A DNA stretch of 64,000 nucleotides, taken from Microvelia longipes. Taxonomy: Eukaryota; Arthropoda; Insecta; Hemiptera; Veliidae. The DNA lies in contig JACMZG010001911.1 of the NCBI GenBank assembly GCA_018340805.1, positions 28,249,094 through 28,313,093 of the forward strand, read 5' to 3'. The notes beneath the pieces are model-generated. The model saw nothing but the letters and a program-made list of their open reading frames with translations, was not told the DNA's origin and made no database searches. Shown one piece after another: positions 1-13,900 of the stretch; positions within the stretch are counted from its first letter, which is position 1, and every line of letters starts with the position of its first letter. The position numbers were made by a program, and so were the translations under genes.

Positions 1-1680
1 CCCCTTAACCCCACTTATCTTCCTTCTCGTCCTCCATCCCCCCAACCCTTCCCCTCTCCCACCCCTCTCCCCACTACCCCCACCCCCCCCATCCCCTTCC
101 CCCCTCCCCCTCCCCTCTACCTCCCCATCCCACTTATCCCTACAGCCCCTCCCCACCCCCCTACCTCATCCACCCTCAATACCCATTCCTCTCCCCCCCT
201 CTCCCAACAGCCCACCCTCCTAACCCTCCCTTCATTCCCCCTCCCTAACCCTTCCTCTCCCTAAACCAACCCCCTCCCCCCCCCAGCCTCCCTTCGCCAT
301 TCTCACCCACTACCCCCCCTATGCCCCTACCAACCAACTCCCCCACCCCCCCTCCCCACCTCACTCCCATACTCTCCATTCTCCCCCCTTCCCCCCCTAA
401 ACATCTACACCTCACCTTCTCCACCTTATCCTACCCCCCATCCCCCTCCTCAACCCCCACCTCCCTACCCTCCTCCCCCCCTTCCCACGCCCTCCCTTAA
501 TCTCCCCTCACTCCATCCCCCCCCCCTCCTTCTCTCCCCTCCCCATCGCCACCGCCTCCCTCATTCCCCCACCCTCCTTCCCTCCTGCCCCCTCCCATTA
601 TTCCCTGCTTCCCTCTACCTTTCCACCCCTACCTCCCTCCCCTACCTTTTTTACCCCACCCAACACCCACACTTCCCCCCATTCACCCCCTCCCCAACCC
701 CCTCCCCATCCCCCCTATCCTCCCTACCCTCCTCCCTCCTCCTCCACACCCAATCCTTCATTATCGCTCCTCACTACCCCCCCTCCCACCCCCCCACTCC
801 TCCCCATCCCTTCCCCCTATCCCCCTCACCCTTTCCCCTCCTACCTACCCCCCTACCCCATCCCCCATCTCCCTCTCCCTTCGCCCCCTCCCCTCCATCC
901 CCCCCTCCTCCCAATCCCCCTCTCCCCCCTCCCCTCCCCCCTCCCCGCCCTAACCTCCCTCGCCCTCCTCCCCCCCTCCCATCTCTCCCCCCCGCCTCCT
1001 CTACTCCCCCCCCCACCCCATCAACCCTGCCTTACCTTCCCTCCCATCCATCCCCCTTTCTTTCCCTCCCTAATACCCTTTAAGCTTCACTACCCCCTCC
1101 TTCCCACACCCTCTTAACATCCCCCATCCCTCCCTCCCCCACCCCCCCCCTTCCCCACCTTCCATTAACCCCTCCTACCCCTCCCCCTCCCCCTCCATAC
1201 TTACCTCCCTCTAATCCTTCCTCCTCCCCCCCATAATCCACCCTTCCCACATCACCTCCACACCCAAATCCTCCCCCCCTCCCCCACCTCCCCCAATCCA
1301 CCCTCTCATCCTCCTACCCCCCTCCCCCCCACTCCCCCTCAACCTTTCTTTCTCTCCTCCCTACCACCCTCCTCTTCCTCATACTACGCTACCCTCTTCC
1401 TCCCACCCCTCCCCACTCCAAACCCCCTCCATCCCCTCGCTCAAACTCCCCACCTCCTCTCCTTTCCACACTCCTTCCATCCCACCCCCCTGCCCCTCCG
1501 CCCTACTCTCCACCCCCTCCCAGTCCCACCCCCCCCCCCCTCCCCCCCCCTCTTTCCCCCCCCCTCATCTCCTCCCAGTCTCCCCTCCCAATCCCCAACC
1601 TCCTTACCTAACCACCCCCCCCTCTCCATTCCCCCTTTCTCTCACCCCCCACCAACTCCTATACACCCTGCCCCCCCCCT
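1..1680. repeat. C-rich polypyrimidine low-complexity tract
   Basis: The plus strand is nearly all C and T with scattered A and very few G for about 1.68 kb, then changes abruptly near 1680 to ordinary AT-rich DNA. No fixed repeat period is visible; runs of 5-10 C are broken by single T or A. The complementary strand is a dense series of G runs and could in principle form G-quadruplexes. Glycine- and arginine-rich open frames on the minus strand are products of this composition and not genes. It may be a real low-complexity satellite or, since it sits at the edge of the window, a sequencing or assembly artefact. Confidence 0.9.
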
Positions 1681-2110
1681 CTTTTTTCCAAACGATAATT
1701 ACTGGATTATTCCTTTTAATTTTAAATTTTTGAGTTCATCATGTAGCGCATTTTTAAATTATTCAAAAAATTTTTAATTTTGACCATGAAAATATATTTT
1801 CTTTTTCTACTCTTTAAGAGTTTTCAAAACGGTAATGACAACACGATTTTTTCGCTCAAAATTTTTTTTTTATCCGGTCCGCCATTTTGCTGCCATTTTG
1901 AAAAATTTTTCGGAATATTACCAAAAACTATACAGCTTGACACATAATTAGTTTTACCTGTATACAAAATTTATTAAAATCGGTTAATTTTTACGGCAGT
2001 TATCGCACACGTACAAACAAACACACAAACAAACAACAAACAAACATACGCGCCGTCCCAATCTTCTGAAATGTAAGAACTCACTACGTTCGTTCAAACA
2101 AAAAAAATCG
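1681..2110. repeat. Dispersed repeat relic ending in CAAACAAAC-rich tail
   Basis: This holds the phrase 'atacaaaatttattaaaatcgg', followed by a stretch of CAAACAAAC and CACAAAC repeats (about 2013-2046) and 'actcactacgttcgttc'. That layout is typical of 3' ends of degenerate insect transposable elements, although the class cannot be fixed. No coding capacity is visible. Confidence 0.45.
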
Positions 2111-2724
2111 ACAAGAATTTTAAATCAATGTTAATGTTTATGGGCTAAATTAAATTATTTGTGGTTAGGTGAACGCTGTACCTTTTTACGAAGTAACATA
2201 TTTAATTAAATACGTAAAGTTATAAAATCGGATTGTGTAAAATATTTTTTCTTGGCTCAATTACTTCTCGGTCAAAGTTAAAGGGTTTATTTCCAATAAT
2301 CGAGACAAAGTCTTGATTGAGAAGCAGCGTCCATTAGTCATGAAAATTAGGGAGGCCACGAATTATATTTAGTTTAACCTTAGAGGGGCCCTTAACACCC
2401 CTTTTTACTCTTTTCCAATCAGGGCAAGGCCCTTCAATTATTTATATAGAAAACAAAAATCCTACTTTGTGGTTACTTTAGTAGAGTGATTGATGAAATT
2501 TTAGATCAAAGATAGGGGATTAGAATCAAATTAGAAGTTAAGGGAGAAATGTAGGTAGAGTTCCATTATATTAGTCGTATGACATGCTCTGCCTTCTTTA
2601 CTTCATTTACTTATAAGTCTATCAACCCCTCCAAATACTCCTATAACGCTAATTCAGACTGATTATCAATCCTCTCACAGTTTATTTATCTATTTTTATA
2701 TATATTAATATTATATATATAATA

Positions 2725-2759
<35 letters not shown>

Positions 2760-4983
2760 AATGTATGTATGTATGTATGTATATGTATATTGTTAGAAAA
2801 ACTACTACAACATTTTTTAAGGAGCTTTCCGTGGTATTTCTCCATTTCCTCTCCTAATGTAGCATTTGGGAGTCAGGACAGTGATTCCCACCCTTCAAAA
2901 GAACCCCCCCCCCAATTCCTCATCACGATCTCAACTTCATAAGCTCATTTTTTATTTGAAAATTACCGGTGGTAGTGGTTGAATTAAATCACCAAACCAA
3001 GAGTCCGAGATCTAGAGAGAATACTTCCATCGGCATCCCGTGTAATCACCGCTTTGCATGTTAGACCAGTTATTCTCTATAGTAAAAAATTAACCTGTTT
3101 TAACTTGTCGCCCCGTTTAGATCTAACAATTTCCATTGAAATTAAATACTACATATTAAAAAATTTTTCTTCTCTCTACAATATAGTGGCTATTATTATT
3201 TATGAAGGATTCCCGATTGCATGCTTTGAATAACTATGAAAAGTTAGTTTCCCTTCAAATGTTAACGAAATGTTTGAATGTTAATAAAAAACAACCCAGA
3301 ATGCAAAATTTTCCGTCCCTATTTTGAAAGAGTACATTTGATGCAATGCTTTTGGTCATTGATACTGTTAAGAGGTGAGAAGCCATGTCCCATTTTCCTA
3401 CGACCCTTTTCAAATTAAAATATGGCGTTCTTTCCAAATTTGTTGTTCATCGCACTTCTTCTCCCACAATAAGGGCGTGCATTGTTATTGATGCGAAAGC
3501 AGCGAACAAAATATGTTTTTGTCAGATGGGGAGTCAGTTTTGTACATGGTCTACAAGTGAAATTATATTATTTGCTTCTTTCATTAAATTGAAAATACAT
3601 TTTTAATTTTCCCCCCCACCTTCTTTCATCGCATCTTTTGTCCTCTCCCCCACTCCTCCTCATCGACCTCAGAAGAGCGATACTACTTGGGGTATACATA
3701 CAATAAAATATCACACCATCCCCGAGCTAATGCCCCATTTAACCGATGTAAATATCGATCCGACTTATGTGAGCCTGTATGCCTGTGTGCGATATGCTCC
3801 TACTCACACTCCCTAGGGAGGGAAATAGCAATTACAGTGCGAGTTAACTAGACTGCAAATATACTAAAGGAGTCTATATACTTAAGGAGTAAATAAAATG
3901 AACATTCTAATGCTACATTGAATTTCATTGGAATAATGATTATCGCTGTTTTTGTTTCTAATTTTTTACATACAATACAAGTAGGTATATTCTCCTAAAT
4001 CGTAAATAATAAAACTTACCATTAGAATTTAAAAACACGTTTATGAATAATTCAACATTGCAAAAACTTAACTTACCCTTAAAACTTTAAGTAAGGAATC
4101 AAAGAATATTTACAAAAAGTTTTCAAATTCTCACTAAATCACTTCTTTCATAAATCATTAATACTACACAAAACTTACATTTACTTTGTTGTGGTCTACT
4201 ATTGATTTTGTATTTTCATTTTAGATTCAAACTTTATAAAGTATCTTTTAGTCAATACTTAAACCAGTGAACTTAAACGAAGTAAAAAATTATTGTTATC
4301 AATTTGTTACTGGTTGAAATTTAAATTTAAGTGAAATAATCATATTTATAATATTATATGTTAAATTAGTTAATCTAAACTTTTCTTTTTAAGTTCACTA
4401 TATAAATCTATTTAATAGATTTGTACTTTTGCCATTTTTATTATAAAAATAACCAATTGCACCTAAAATAAGTGATTAAGTTAAAGTATATAGAAGTTAA
4501 AAATCAAGAACGTCTTATATGTGACGGTAGTACACAAGTATATACGAGCAAATACACCGATAATTGTAAAACGGGACGAATTAAGCGCAAACCTATTATA
4601 ACACTAAATTCTATCTAAAACTTGACGTGACTCGTAAAATATTTAATCAATGAATGTCGAGACAAAACCTAAACTTTAACGTACTTAATTTTATATCTGA
4701 TATAAAATCTAAATGGAACAATCAGTTTCCATTTAGCCTTATATCAGTTTAGCAGCTGCCTATAAGAGATTTAATATTGAAATAGAAAGTATCTTATATA
4801 TGGTACATTTTTTCGATACAAAATTACTAAATTTTTTGTTTTGATTCAGTCTATGGATGCTATCATTGTAAATTCTCTGAACATAAATGGTTTATAAATA
4901 AATAGTATTTCTTATTCTTTAGTATTTTTACTCTTGAATGTGGTACATAAATTTATTAGGTCGTCATTAGTAACAGTGCGATA
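2111..4983. other. Intergenic region upstream of the ammonium transporter
   Basis: AT-rich, with no convincing coding exon. Short open frames at 3255-3606 on both strands show no recognisable domain or splice context. A TA/TATG microsatellite lies at 2697-2792. The promoter and any 5' non-coding exon of the ammonium transporter should lie here, but no specific element can be picked out with confidence. Confidence 0.6.
2697..2792. repeat. (TA)n / (TATG)n microsatellite
   Basis: Direct reading shows alternating TA with single-base interruptions, ending in several TATG units. Confidence 0.95.
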
Positions 4984-7900
4984 ATGGTAGAGAATATATC
5001 GGTTTACAATGGAAGTGGTGCTGGGATGGAGAGAGTCCTGCCTAGTATTTATAAAGTTACCATGGAGGATGCTAACTGGATTATGACATCGGCATTCATT
5101 ATTTTTACAATGCAAACAGGTAATAACTTAAAAAGTGACTCTAATTGATAATATGACTCAAAAAAGAATACGTGACCGCTATGAAGACTCAAACTATGAG
5201 CGAAAAGCCAACAACGATCGATTACTTGGCAACAAGGAAGTTATTTTGAGATACTACTCAGGGTTACCTCGACAGAGACCTGAGGAACCTGCCAAAATGA
5301 TTCTAGCCTCCCAATTTATTAAGGCTATTTGCTCTCCAGTAATAATATCTCTGTCACATCAAGCTGTATAATAATCATTTATTACTGCTTATTGGTTCCT
5401 TATATTTGCAATACAGACTAACTCTGCAACGCAAACTGTTTTTTCTGGCTTAACATACTTTTGTTTTAGAAGAACCGTGCCAATCTCGACATACTCTTTT
5501 AACATCTACAATCTACATAATTTTTCATTCTATCATTTTAAATTTTAACATCTATTTACTGTCTTCGAGTCTTAATGGTCGCTTTGACCAAAGACCTCAG
5601 TGTTTACTGGCCATCTCTTTGTGTTCCCTCCCTCTGAAGAAAGAATGGACAAAATAATAAAATAAATTCAAAATAATTGACAAAAAAAACCTGTGATTAT
5701 AAATTATTATTTATTTATTACTTATTAATTATTTGCAAATGATCTGCACTGCAGGGAGGAGATCTACGCTTGTGATGCTAACTTACATTATTATTTTATG
5801 TGCAAAGGAAGGTTTTTTAATTTTAATTAATATTAAATAACAAAAAAGTGAATTTGAAGAAGGTTTATAAATAAATAATTAACATGGATCAGATTTGTTA
5901 TTCAATATAAATAAATAAATAAAATCTGGCTAAGAGTGTTAGAAGTGAAATTGTTTGTAATTGAAACCCTATACGTTTTTGTCTTATATAGTTTTTCGCA
6001 TTACTAATTTATTTAAGTGGGATACAGCCACGATATAAGCGAGTTTCTAAATTTATAAGTCAAAAAATCCTAATTTGTTAACAATTGGTTGTGGATGTCA
6101 ATAGATACAATCGGAACTAATACTAATAATAAAACAGTTAATAAAATGATTTTTTTAATCAAAAACCACCCATGAGGTTGCTTATAAGCTCATTTTTAAA
6201 TTTCGCTAAAATTGTTCCTACAAGATAAAGGTGTAATATTTCTGTACCAATGTTAACATGTTTTGGTCGTTTTAGTGTAAGGAGGTACTCTAAAATGTCT
6301 AAAACTACACACAAAATCACTTTTTAGTAGTCTTTAGGTTTTATGCAGTTTAAGATTAACTTTTAACTGCATACCACTATAAATTATTAGTTATCTTATG
6401 TTGGCCTATTTCGTGTTCGCTACTTTACTCAAGATAAACATTATCAGTAGATCAACGTAGATAAAAACTTAGATTAAAAATGTGTAAGTGGTCTTAATAG
6501 ATGAGCCTAAAGCCTTAACTCATAATTGATTAAATTATGAGTAATACGCTGATTAATTATATAAAGTAGATTAAAAATATATAAGTAATCATAATAGATC
6601 TGAGCCAAGAGCCTGAACTCGTAATTTACAAATTATGTATTTACTTTGCAGGTTTTGGAATGTTAGAAAGTGGATGCGTATCTCAGAAAAATGAAGTAAA
6701 TATAATGATGAAGAACGTTGCCGACGTATTTCTTGGTGGATTGTCCTACTGGGCTGTAGGTTTTGGCCTTAGCTATGGAACATACTGGACCTGCCCTTTC
6801 TTCGCTATCGGTGAATTCATTCTAGATACTGATGATAATTTTCCATCGGGACCAAAATTCACTGCATTTTTGTTTCAATTATCATTTGCTACAACCGCTA
6901 CAACGATTGTTTCTGGAGCCATGGCAGAAAGGTTATTAAAACCAAAATAATTGTTTAGTGAATCTTAAAAATAACTATGAATTATAGAAAGAACAGTAAT
7001 ATTTTTACTTTTTCCCGTTTAAACCGTAGGTTCATAGGAAAAATATTCTGTTTGCATAAAAAATCCGAAACTGTATTTTAACGGACCTTATCCGCTTTAG
7101 GAGTTTTTAAGACCTGAGTGGTTTTCATAAAGTTGTCTGTGTGTATTTATGCTAAAGTTGAAACTTTGGTACAAAAATCAATTCTTAGGCCTACTAAGTA
7201 AGAATTGATAGTAGTTGTGATATTCGGAAAATAAGTTTTTTATAACGTCATTAACCGGAATTAATGACTCAACAAAAATTTCGAAAATTCATAAAACGCG
7301 GTTAAACGTTTTGATAAATTTGAGATTTGGTACCCTTGTAGTACCAAATCAGATTAACCTAAGTTTCATCGATCAGCGTTAGTTCAATTTTTATCGAATA
7401 ACTTGTGTACGTATTTTTTTTTAAATTGCAAATAACGAGAAATAATTTAATTAAGTTGAAATTTGATACTAGAGTATCCCTAATACTACGTTTTATTTAA
7501 ATACGACAAGTATATCCTATGTTTTGTTGGGTAATAAAAAGTAAGTACAATCGAGCGACGTCAGTGTCTGGATGGGTGAGTGCTTGGAAAACGGACGACT
7601 TTACTATCAGAGGACAAGAAAGGCGAGTCCGAAGAACATGATACAGTATAAAGTTGGTTAATTTTATAGTCTGAGGACGAGCGAAGCGAGTCTGATGTAG
7701 GGAGGATGAACGTAGCGAATCTTATGTGGTGAAGAAATGTTCCGAGGTACCCCGTACTACATTTATTTATTGCTCTATTATAAGAATAAAATAATTATTA
7801 CAAGTTTTTTTACGGCATTATATCAAAGGCACAATATCAAAAGTATCGCACTCACTGGCGGTATTATAGTACGACACACGGCTAAAACAAGTTAGCAGCT

Positions 7901-10900
7901 TAAAAAAAAGTGTTGAGGAACCAATAAGGTTGGCCTGATTTAAAATTGAGGCCATGGTTTAATGTGCAGGACTAACCTCATTGGCTCCTGCACATTATTT
8001 TCCCACGCTGTCAACTGATTTTAGCCGTGTGTCGTACTATAAGCCATCATCTTGGGAGGGGTGATCTCTAGAAGAAAGTGTTATCCGGGGGATAAGGGAC
8101 AACACTTTGTATTAATGAATTCATATTAATCCTTATATGCAGTTTTCAATTTTCTTTATGCTTGCCTTTATATTAATACATATTAGTTCTCTCACATTTT
8201 GTCTTCATTTACAGCATATACAGTGTTTTAAGTGTCTTAAAAGTTGTATTATGATATTAAAGTAATATATATTGTCTTTAAAATGTTTTAATGGACTTAG
8301 GTCGTAAAATATATGTGTCCGTGTTGTTCACTCATATATTGTGTTGTATACTCCCCTCAATATTGTCCTTAATGTTTAATTTCCAAACTTGTTTCATGGA
8401 CATATTACAATGCGATTAATAAATCCAACAAATATTTCAAGCTGGTAGAATTTATGAGGTGATTTAATTAAAGGGTTATTATGAATGAAATCAAATTTTT
8501 GGACATGCTAGGTTATAGTTTGGTTTTTACGTCATGGCAGGAATAAATAGTAAATTATCAATGTTGGCCGTCTATACCGATTCCTGCAATGACGTCATAC
8601 GTCATTCATAAAAAGTCCGGTTATTACCTCCGAATGCGTTTGGTTTGTTCACGTCGAATTGAATTACCTAATAAATTTCTTACATCTTGCAAATATTTAT
8701 CAATAATTATTTATGCAAAAAAAGTTAAATGACGTTATAAGTAAAGAGAGGCATATTACAACTAATCTCGGTAAACTTCATTGGTAGGGTAGACAACAAC
8801 ATTTACATATTTTTAAGACTAATTAAAAAGTGTGGATAAAACAATTCCATATTTATTAATATAAATTAAAACATATAAGAAACTATATGTCCACAAGGTC
8901 AAAGCCAATTTTGACGAGATATTTTTGCCTTTGGTCATTCCTAATAATTAATATCTCTATTATAACGAACTTTAAACTACACATGTGGTTTATTGTACAA
9001 AAAAAGGTCATGTCATGTCCTAGCACAATTTAAAAAATATAATAATCTATTTTTACAGATGCAACTTCACAGCTTATTGTATTTTTTCATTCGTGAATAC
9101 AGTGGTATATTGTATTCCAGCTGGATGGGTTTGGGGTGATCATGGATTTCTTAAGCATATGGGTATGGTAGATATTGCTGGCAGTGGACCTGTACATCTT
9201 ATAGGAGGATCATCGGGTATATTATATTCATTTACTATGAAACATTCTATTTTGATGGATATAACATGTTTTCAAAAGAAAGACAACTGACAAGGAAATA
9301 ATGAACTGTGTAAGTCTGTATATGATATGCAAAAGAAAGGAATAGATATACAAACACAAAGAATTAAAAAAATTATAAGTCATTCCAATATTTCACGAGA
9401 GCTTCTCCAAGAACTCATACCTGACTGAACTTACTGTATCTCCTTGATTTGTTTATTGTCTATAATACAATTTTCATTTCTCAAATCATAATCAAGTTGA
9501 CGTCCATAACTTTTTATCTAAGCCTATTATTTCTTCATTTAGTATTGATTATTTCTTCATTAATAGAATACATTGTTTTTTTTTAAACTATAGCCGTTGT
9601 TTTTCCTCCATAACACATTGTTACATCGCAGCATTTATTTTTAACTTCAACAATATTTTATTTATAAAAATGTTTTTGAACTTAACTTTAGTTACTTTTT
9701 AAAAAGTAAGTTCTTATGCAAGTATTTATCCTTTTCAGCCATAGCGTCAGCCTTGATGCTAGGGCCAAGATTAGGAAGGTATACACAAGGTAAAGAAACT
9801 ATGGGAACTCCAGTCAACTGTGCTATGGGACTGTTTGTACTATGGTGGGGCTGGCTTGCATTTAATAGTGGAAGGTAACAGAAAATAAAATAAGATTACA
9901 AATAGTATTTAATTCTCTAAAAGATAACAGTTGTTGATATAATTAAAAGAGTAAGTTTCTAGTTCTATTATAGGGATTATGCAGTTTTACAGGGGATTTT
10001 CGACAAAATCGACTAATTACCAATTGAATTGATAATTTTGAAGCTCCATAATTTTTATTCAACCTCTCATTTTTCATGTGTTTTTTGCAAGTTAGTACCT
10101 TGCCATCCTATGCAGAAAGAATTCAGATCTAGAATTCAAAAACTCTTTTAACGACCTCTTATCTTTTTAAGGAATTATTATTAATTGATTAACAACATGC
10201 AGGAGTAGGAAGTTTGTTTGTACAACACAAAGGATTTTTTCTTTATATTAACTTATAAACTATATTCCAATAGAATTCTATTATCCTAACAAACTCCGAT
10301 AAAATTGTCAGCCAATTTAAACAGCTTCTGTTAACAAGCTTATAATTTCATCTAAAAATCAAAAGCTCAAAGTCAAAACTGAATAATCTTCTTTTCGCCG
10401 AGACCAGAATAATAAAATACGTCTCTGTACTGATGTACATCAGTACAGAGACTGATTCTGTTATTCTGATTATGATGAGCTTCTCTAGCACTCATACTTT
10501 GAATCCTTACTCCGAGGAGTATATTACTTTTATAGCCTTAACTACACATTATGCTCTATTTAATTCAGTACATATGGAATCCTGCACTACAAATGGGAGT
10601 ACGCTGCTCGAGCTGCAGTGATGACGATGCTGAGTTCGTTTGGAGGAGGTTCTGTCGGTCTTACTTACACTCTTATAGTAAATAAGGGTAAAACTAATAT
10701 AATGGATCTAATTAACAGTGTTCTTGGGTCCCTTGTAGCTGTAACAGGTGTGTATTAAAAAATTTACCTATATAAATTGATAGTCTATCCGTGTAATTAG
10801 AAAACAAGGAATTTCGGTTCGCTTAGAAGTTCCTTTGACTATTGTAATATTCATGAGTTATCTTACGTAGAATGATTCCTGGAAAATCCCAGAGATACAA

Positions 10901-13900
10901 GAAAAAATAGAAGAGGCTTTTAGATAGCAAGCCAGAAGGGAGTTAAGATTATTGATTTGTTTATAACCTTACCATAGTTACTGTCTACGCATGCCCATTA
11001 CTATATAGTTTAACAGTCGGTAAGGTTACAATATTCCTCCTAATTTATTTTATATGTTATTTTAACATCTAGGCATATGCAATCAATATTATGTAACCAA
11101 TAGAGAAAAACAATGAGAATTTTTTTTTACATGAAAGCTGGGGTTAAAATATTTTTTTTAACAATTATATGCGAGAAGAAAAATACTTTAAACTTTGGAG
11201 ACGCTAAATTATGTCAAACGGTTTTGATTGATATTTCTTGGGATCTGCATATATAGATAAATAATAGATTACAAAACACTTTTACGACTCAGACAATTGT
11301 TATTTTGAAATAAAAAATTAAAAATCTTAGTTTAATAATTTGGGTTATGATATAGAAGTGAGTAGATAAAATATAGCTTCGCCTCGGAAGTCAAATCGTT
11401 AATTAATTGCCTTGGTTTCGCCTCTAGAGGTATTTATAGCCTTTCCTCGCCAGGCTCGCCTTTGACTCGAATGCTTGACTTATAACTAGTCGCTGTACAA
11501 TTCCATTTTCATGCTTGGTATACAATATCTATTATTTTATCGACCAACCATTTATTTGGTTTTTGTAGCTGGGTGTTTTCTCTACTCCTCATGGGACGCC
11601 ATGATGATAGGTGCTGTAGGAGCATTCCTTACTTGCACAACTCAGCCACTTTTCGATTATATTAAAGTAGATGACCCTGTTGGAGCTGCTTCCGTCCACG
11701 GTAGGATTGATCGTTCTTGGTACTATGAATTGTTCTTATAATAATAATACCTTATAATAATAATACCTTAAGTCTAAATAAGTGGTAATATAAACTTAAA
11801 TGTTGTTTCCCGTGAATTCTTAATTTTTTTTTTCTCTCATTATGAGATTTACTAAGTATTATTAGAATTTAATTTCTTATTTTAATTTAATTTTATTTGT
11901 ATACTTTCAATTTTTTTTCTTTTTATTTCATATTCATATATTTTTTTTTTTCTCATTTATAATTGAATTTTTTTTTTTTTTTTTAATCAATTATTAAAAT
12001 TATTTTTAATTTAAATTTTCAATGTATCTATTGATAATTATTTTGTTTTAAATTTTATCAACTCTTCTCACATCTAAAATTAAAATAAATCAATAATGAG
12101 TCTGGATGATATCTGCTATTTTATAGTCTACTGCTAATTTTATCTATTTTTTTACTTAAAATCTAACAGATGACACCATTCTTTTTTTTTTTTTTTATTT
12201 AAAATATTTAGTTCTAAATTTATATTGCCTACAGTTATTTTAAAAAGTATACAACACTTTTATTATAGTGATAGTTCCTGATGTAACCTGAAAAATGTAA
12301 AACTTTATATTGTTAAAAACTTAACTTTTATATCTATAAAATATTTTTTTTTTATATAAATTTTTTATAATTATAATAATTTTAATTTATAAGCAATTGG
12401 GCTAAAAACCCGTTATATTGTAATAAATAAGACATTTTATTAGCAATTATATTTTCTTGGTCCTGACGCTTACATAAAATATTTTTAGGTATATTTTAAC
12501 TTCGATTACCAAGCTATGGGGAAGGTCATAGAAGCCCAGATAATAAACAGCTATATACTAAATTCTTGAAATTCGTAGAACTGACTGGTGATAAGGGCTA
12601 TGATAAGGCCTTCATTTTCCAAGCAATGACATAACTATGTATGGCATAGTTTGCATTACATATATTATAAATACACATCAAATCCGATGTGATGAGGAAA
12701 CGTTCCAAGTTACCCCAAACCTGTTTTCTTCTAAGACGTTTAATATTGTATAACTTTTTTATCATATAGATCGTATTTTGCTTAAATAAGTTTTTACTTT
12801 TGCACGTAACCCATCTAGGTAGCCCATCTTTCTACCCTAGTTCCCAGGGCAGACTTTTCTTTTATATTAATAACACCAAAAAATCTTTTACGCATGTAGA
12901 ATTTATTTGATAACCTTATTTTTTGTATGGCCAATATACAGGAATGTCAGGCATGTGGGGAGTACTTGCTGTTGGGTTATTCGCAAGGAGTCCTGAATAT
13001 CTCGACACGACAAATGGAAGAAATGGTTTATTTAAAGGTAAGTTTATTTTCAGTGATGTCTCACTTCCTAAATTTGTTTTTTTTATAAGCTTAACGGCTA
13101 ATGCCACGTGTCTAATATGTAGTGTATACTATTATACAGTAAGAAACATTTCAAATTCACCAACATGAAATCCTTAAAAGTAGATACAGTAAAAACATAG
13201 TTGTTGTAATTGATAAACTAGTGTCAGAGGAACATCATAGATAAGCTTGTGTCAGAGGTACATCATAGATAAGCTAGGGTCACAAAGGTACATCATTGAT
13301 AAGCTAGTGTCAGAGGTCCATCTTAGATACGCTAGTGTTAGAGGTGCATCATTGATAAGCTTGTGTCAAATCTACATCATAGATAAGCTAGTGTCAGAGG
13401 TGTATAATAACTAAGGTAGTGTCAAATGTACTTTATAGATAAGCTAGTGTCAGAGGAACATTATAGGTAAGCCACACTGGTTTATCTATAATGTTCCTCT
13501 AATGATGTACAGTATACCTTTGTGACACTCACAAAGGTACACTGTACATCATAGATAAGCTAGTGTCAGAGGAACATTATAGATAAGACACACTGGTTTA
13601 TATATAATGTTGACACTCACAGAGGTACACTGTACATCATAGATAAGCTAATGTCAGAGGTACATCATAGATAAGCAAGTGTCAAATCTACATCATGGAT
13701 AAGCTAGTGTCAGAGGTACACCATAGATAAGCTAGTGTCAGAGGAACATTGTAGATAAGACACACTGGTTTATATATAATGTTGACACTCACAGAGGTAC
13801 ACTGTACATCATAGATAAGCTAATGTCAGAGGTACATCATAGATAAGCTAGTGCCAGAGGTATATCATTACTAAGCTAGTGTCAAATGTACTTTATAGAT

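Noticed and set aside
774..1629. Glycine/arginine-rich open frames on the minus strand
   Set aside because: They are translations of the C-rich tract, with no domain, start context or splice signal.
9093..9290. Separate small gene in the ammonium transporter region
   Set aside because: It is exon 3 of the transporter reading on past its donor at 9217.
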